Shown here piece by piece: positions 63,019 through 64,000 of a DNA stretch of 64,000 nt. Source of the stretch: Gp1-AA145 sp963757135 (GTDB taxonomy: Bacteria > Acidobacteriota > Terriglobia > Terriglobales > Acidobacteriaceae). Both the position numbers and the translations under genes were made by a program. Every line of letters starts with the position of its first letter. Positions within the stretch are counted from its first letter, which is position 1. The stretch is from positions 49,577 through 113,576 of the forward strand of contig CAVWQE010000007.1 of NCBI GenBank assembly GCA_963757135.1, in the 5' to 3' direction. The notes beneath the pieces are model-generated. The model searched no databases, had not been told where the DNA came from, and saw nothing but the letters and a program-made list of their open reading frames with translations.

Positions 63019-63225
63019 GACCCTGGCTCCTGAACTTCTCTCACACTAAGTAACTAGGGTCGCGGCAGCAATCAGGACGATAGGGTAGCAATGGAGGCGA
63101 GATCACTGACTATTGAGGAGAATACTGCAGAGTTCAGCTTAGTTTGGGTCTCCGTAAGCTAGTGAAAACTAAGGTCACGTTGCCCGGTCCTGTAGCCTTC
63201 CTTATCCTGTCAGTGGGAGGAGTTC

Positions 63226-63874
63226 ATGCGATTTCGTTTTGCCATCTGGTGTGGTTTTAGCCTGGTATTGACGATTCCGGCCAGGGTGGGTTTTGCGCAG
63301 AACCTACCTCCGAGTTTGCCTCAATCCTCAGTCCGAACCTCCCCCGAACCCGACGAGTCGCTAGGTGCTGTAGCCCGTCGTACAAAAATCAACAAAGGTG
63401 CATCCGCGAAAAAAGTCATTACTGACGATGACATCAAAGCGACCATTGGCCCATTGCCCCGGTTGAAAATGAAAGAAGCAGAGAACGGTGAAGACGTAAT
63501 CGCCGCAATCATTAGCTATAAACAAAGCCATTCGGCTGAGCAGACGGAGGAAGCAGTCCGCCGCTGGTTCGACGAGTACGACAAAGAGCTTGAAGAAGCG
63601 ATTCAGAGCAATATCGAGATCAAGGCGGTGCGAGGCGCTAACGTTGGTAACGCGTATGTCTTATGCGAGAACGATCAGGATTATTACCAATGTCAAAAGC
63701 GCCGCGTCGCGGAAACCGACGGCGCGCTACGATCAGGCCGAAATAGCTCGCAACAGCGAATGGATTGTCCGGTTGCAGCACTCACTTATGAACATCAGAA
63801 ACCGATTGCCGCAGATGGGGCTTCGTTACGATTGGTTCAAGGTGCGGACGACAAATAACATCGACCGATTTTGA
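63226..63874 (+). pseudogene. secreted protein of unknown function with probable one-base frameshift
   Basis: The first frame has a signal peptide ('IWCGFSLVLTIPARVGFAQ') and an acidic helical region ('AEQTEEAVRRWFDEYDKELE'), continuing to 'YYQCQKRRVAETDGA'. After about 63725 the adjacent frame is more protein-like, with 'RYDQAEIARNSEWIVRLQHS' and an end 'GLRYDWFKVRTTNNIDRF', while the original frame gives unstructured sequence to a stop at 63858. One extra base near 63722-63730 would join them into about 215 residues. A GGGAGGAG precedes the ATG. A sequence error is possible; if not, the unshifted 210-residue protein is the product. Confidence 0.6.
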
Positions 63875-64000
63875 ATGGCGGATGCGCGGGCTTTGCGCCC
63901 TATGCAGTAGCCGGAGGCAATACTACCTGCCGTATTTCATCCCGGCGGATTTCTCAGTCGATGGAATTCAAGAGAATTGGCGGAAGCGAGTGGGGGTCGA
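63875..64000. other. no feature seen at the window end
   Basis: The last 126 bases hold no recognisable gene start, hairpin or repeat. Confidence 0.5.

Overview
The window looks like chromosomal DNA of an acidobacterium (Terriglobia, Koribacter/Sulfotelmatobacter type). This is inferred from moderately high GC, loosely packed genes on both strands, many secreted proteins of unknown function, beta-propeller proteins, and short intergenic hairpin repeats. I saw no rRNA, tRNA or CRISPR array. Taxonomy and homologies are read by eye, not searched.

Region 1 (1-17.1 kb) is a cell-surface polysaccharide locus. It starts inside an O-antigen ligase/polymerase gene. It continues with three glycosyltransferases, two asparagine-synthase-type amidotransferases, a fused MDR/Gfo-Idh-MocA oxidoreductase, a NodU/CmcH carbamoyltransferase, a propeller protein and a D-glucuronyl C5-epimerase-like protein. 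It ends with a divergent export protein and an undecaprenyl-phosphate sugar transferase. Together they suggest a uronic-acid-containing glycan that is epimerised, amidated and carbamoylated.

Region 2 (17.2-24.1 kb) holds three proteins with closely related GAF domains that share four cysteines. Each has a different partner: a zinc ribbon, PilZ plus Sel1 repeats, or a periplasmic cell-wall amidase. The AmmeMemoRadiSam radical SAM gene (amrS) and a frameshifted SRPBCC membrane protein gene lie among them.

Region 3 (24.2-45.5 kb) is mostly housekeeping: tagatose-bisphosphate aldolase, orphan nuoI, metH, proC, guaA, leuS, endonuclease IV, DAHP synthase and a CpoB/YbgF-like protein. It also has a vapBC pair whose toxin lacks its first catalytic Asp, a broken yjbQ, and a palindromic repeat inserted in frame in the LeuRS editing domain.

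Region 4 (45.6-59.7 kb) holds an acyltransferase-like membrane protein, a secreted phosphoesterase, a CoA-transferase, dinB, glgA, rsmA, the Memo-like amrB, ruvC, a phosphofructokinase with pyrophosphate-type residues, and tag.

Region 5 (59.7-64 kb) holds a TolB-like gene split by a 1371-bp IS1111-group (IS110 family) element. Its ends, core dinucleotide and empty site can be reconstructed to the base, and it has a 239-nt non-coding end that may encode a bridge RNA. Two secreted proteins follow, one frameshifted.

Three other genes carry apparent single-base frameshifts (20.9-21.8, 24.6-25.0 and 63.2-63.9 kb). These could be real decay or assembly errors.
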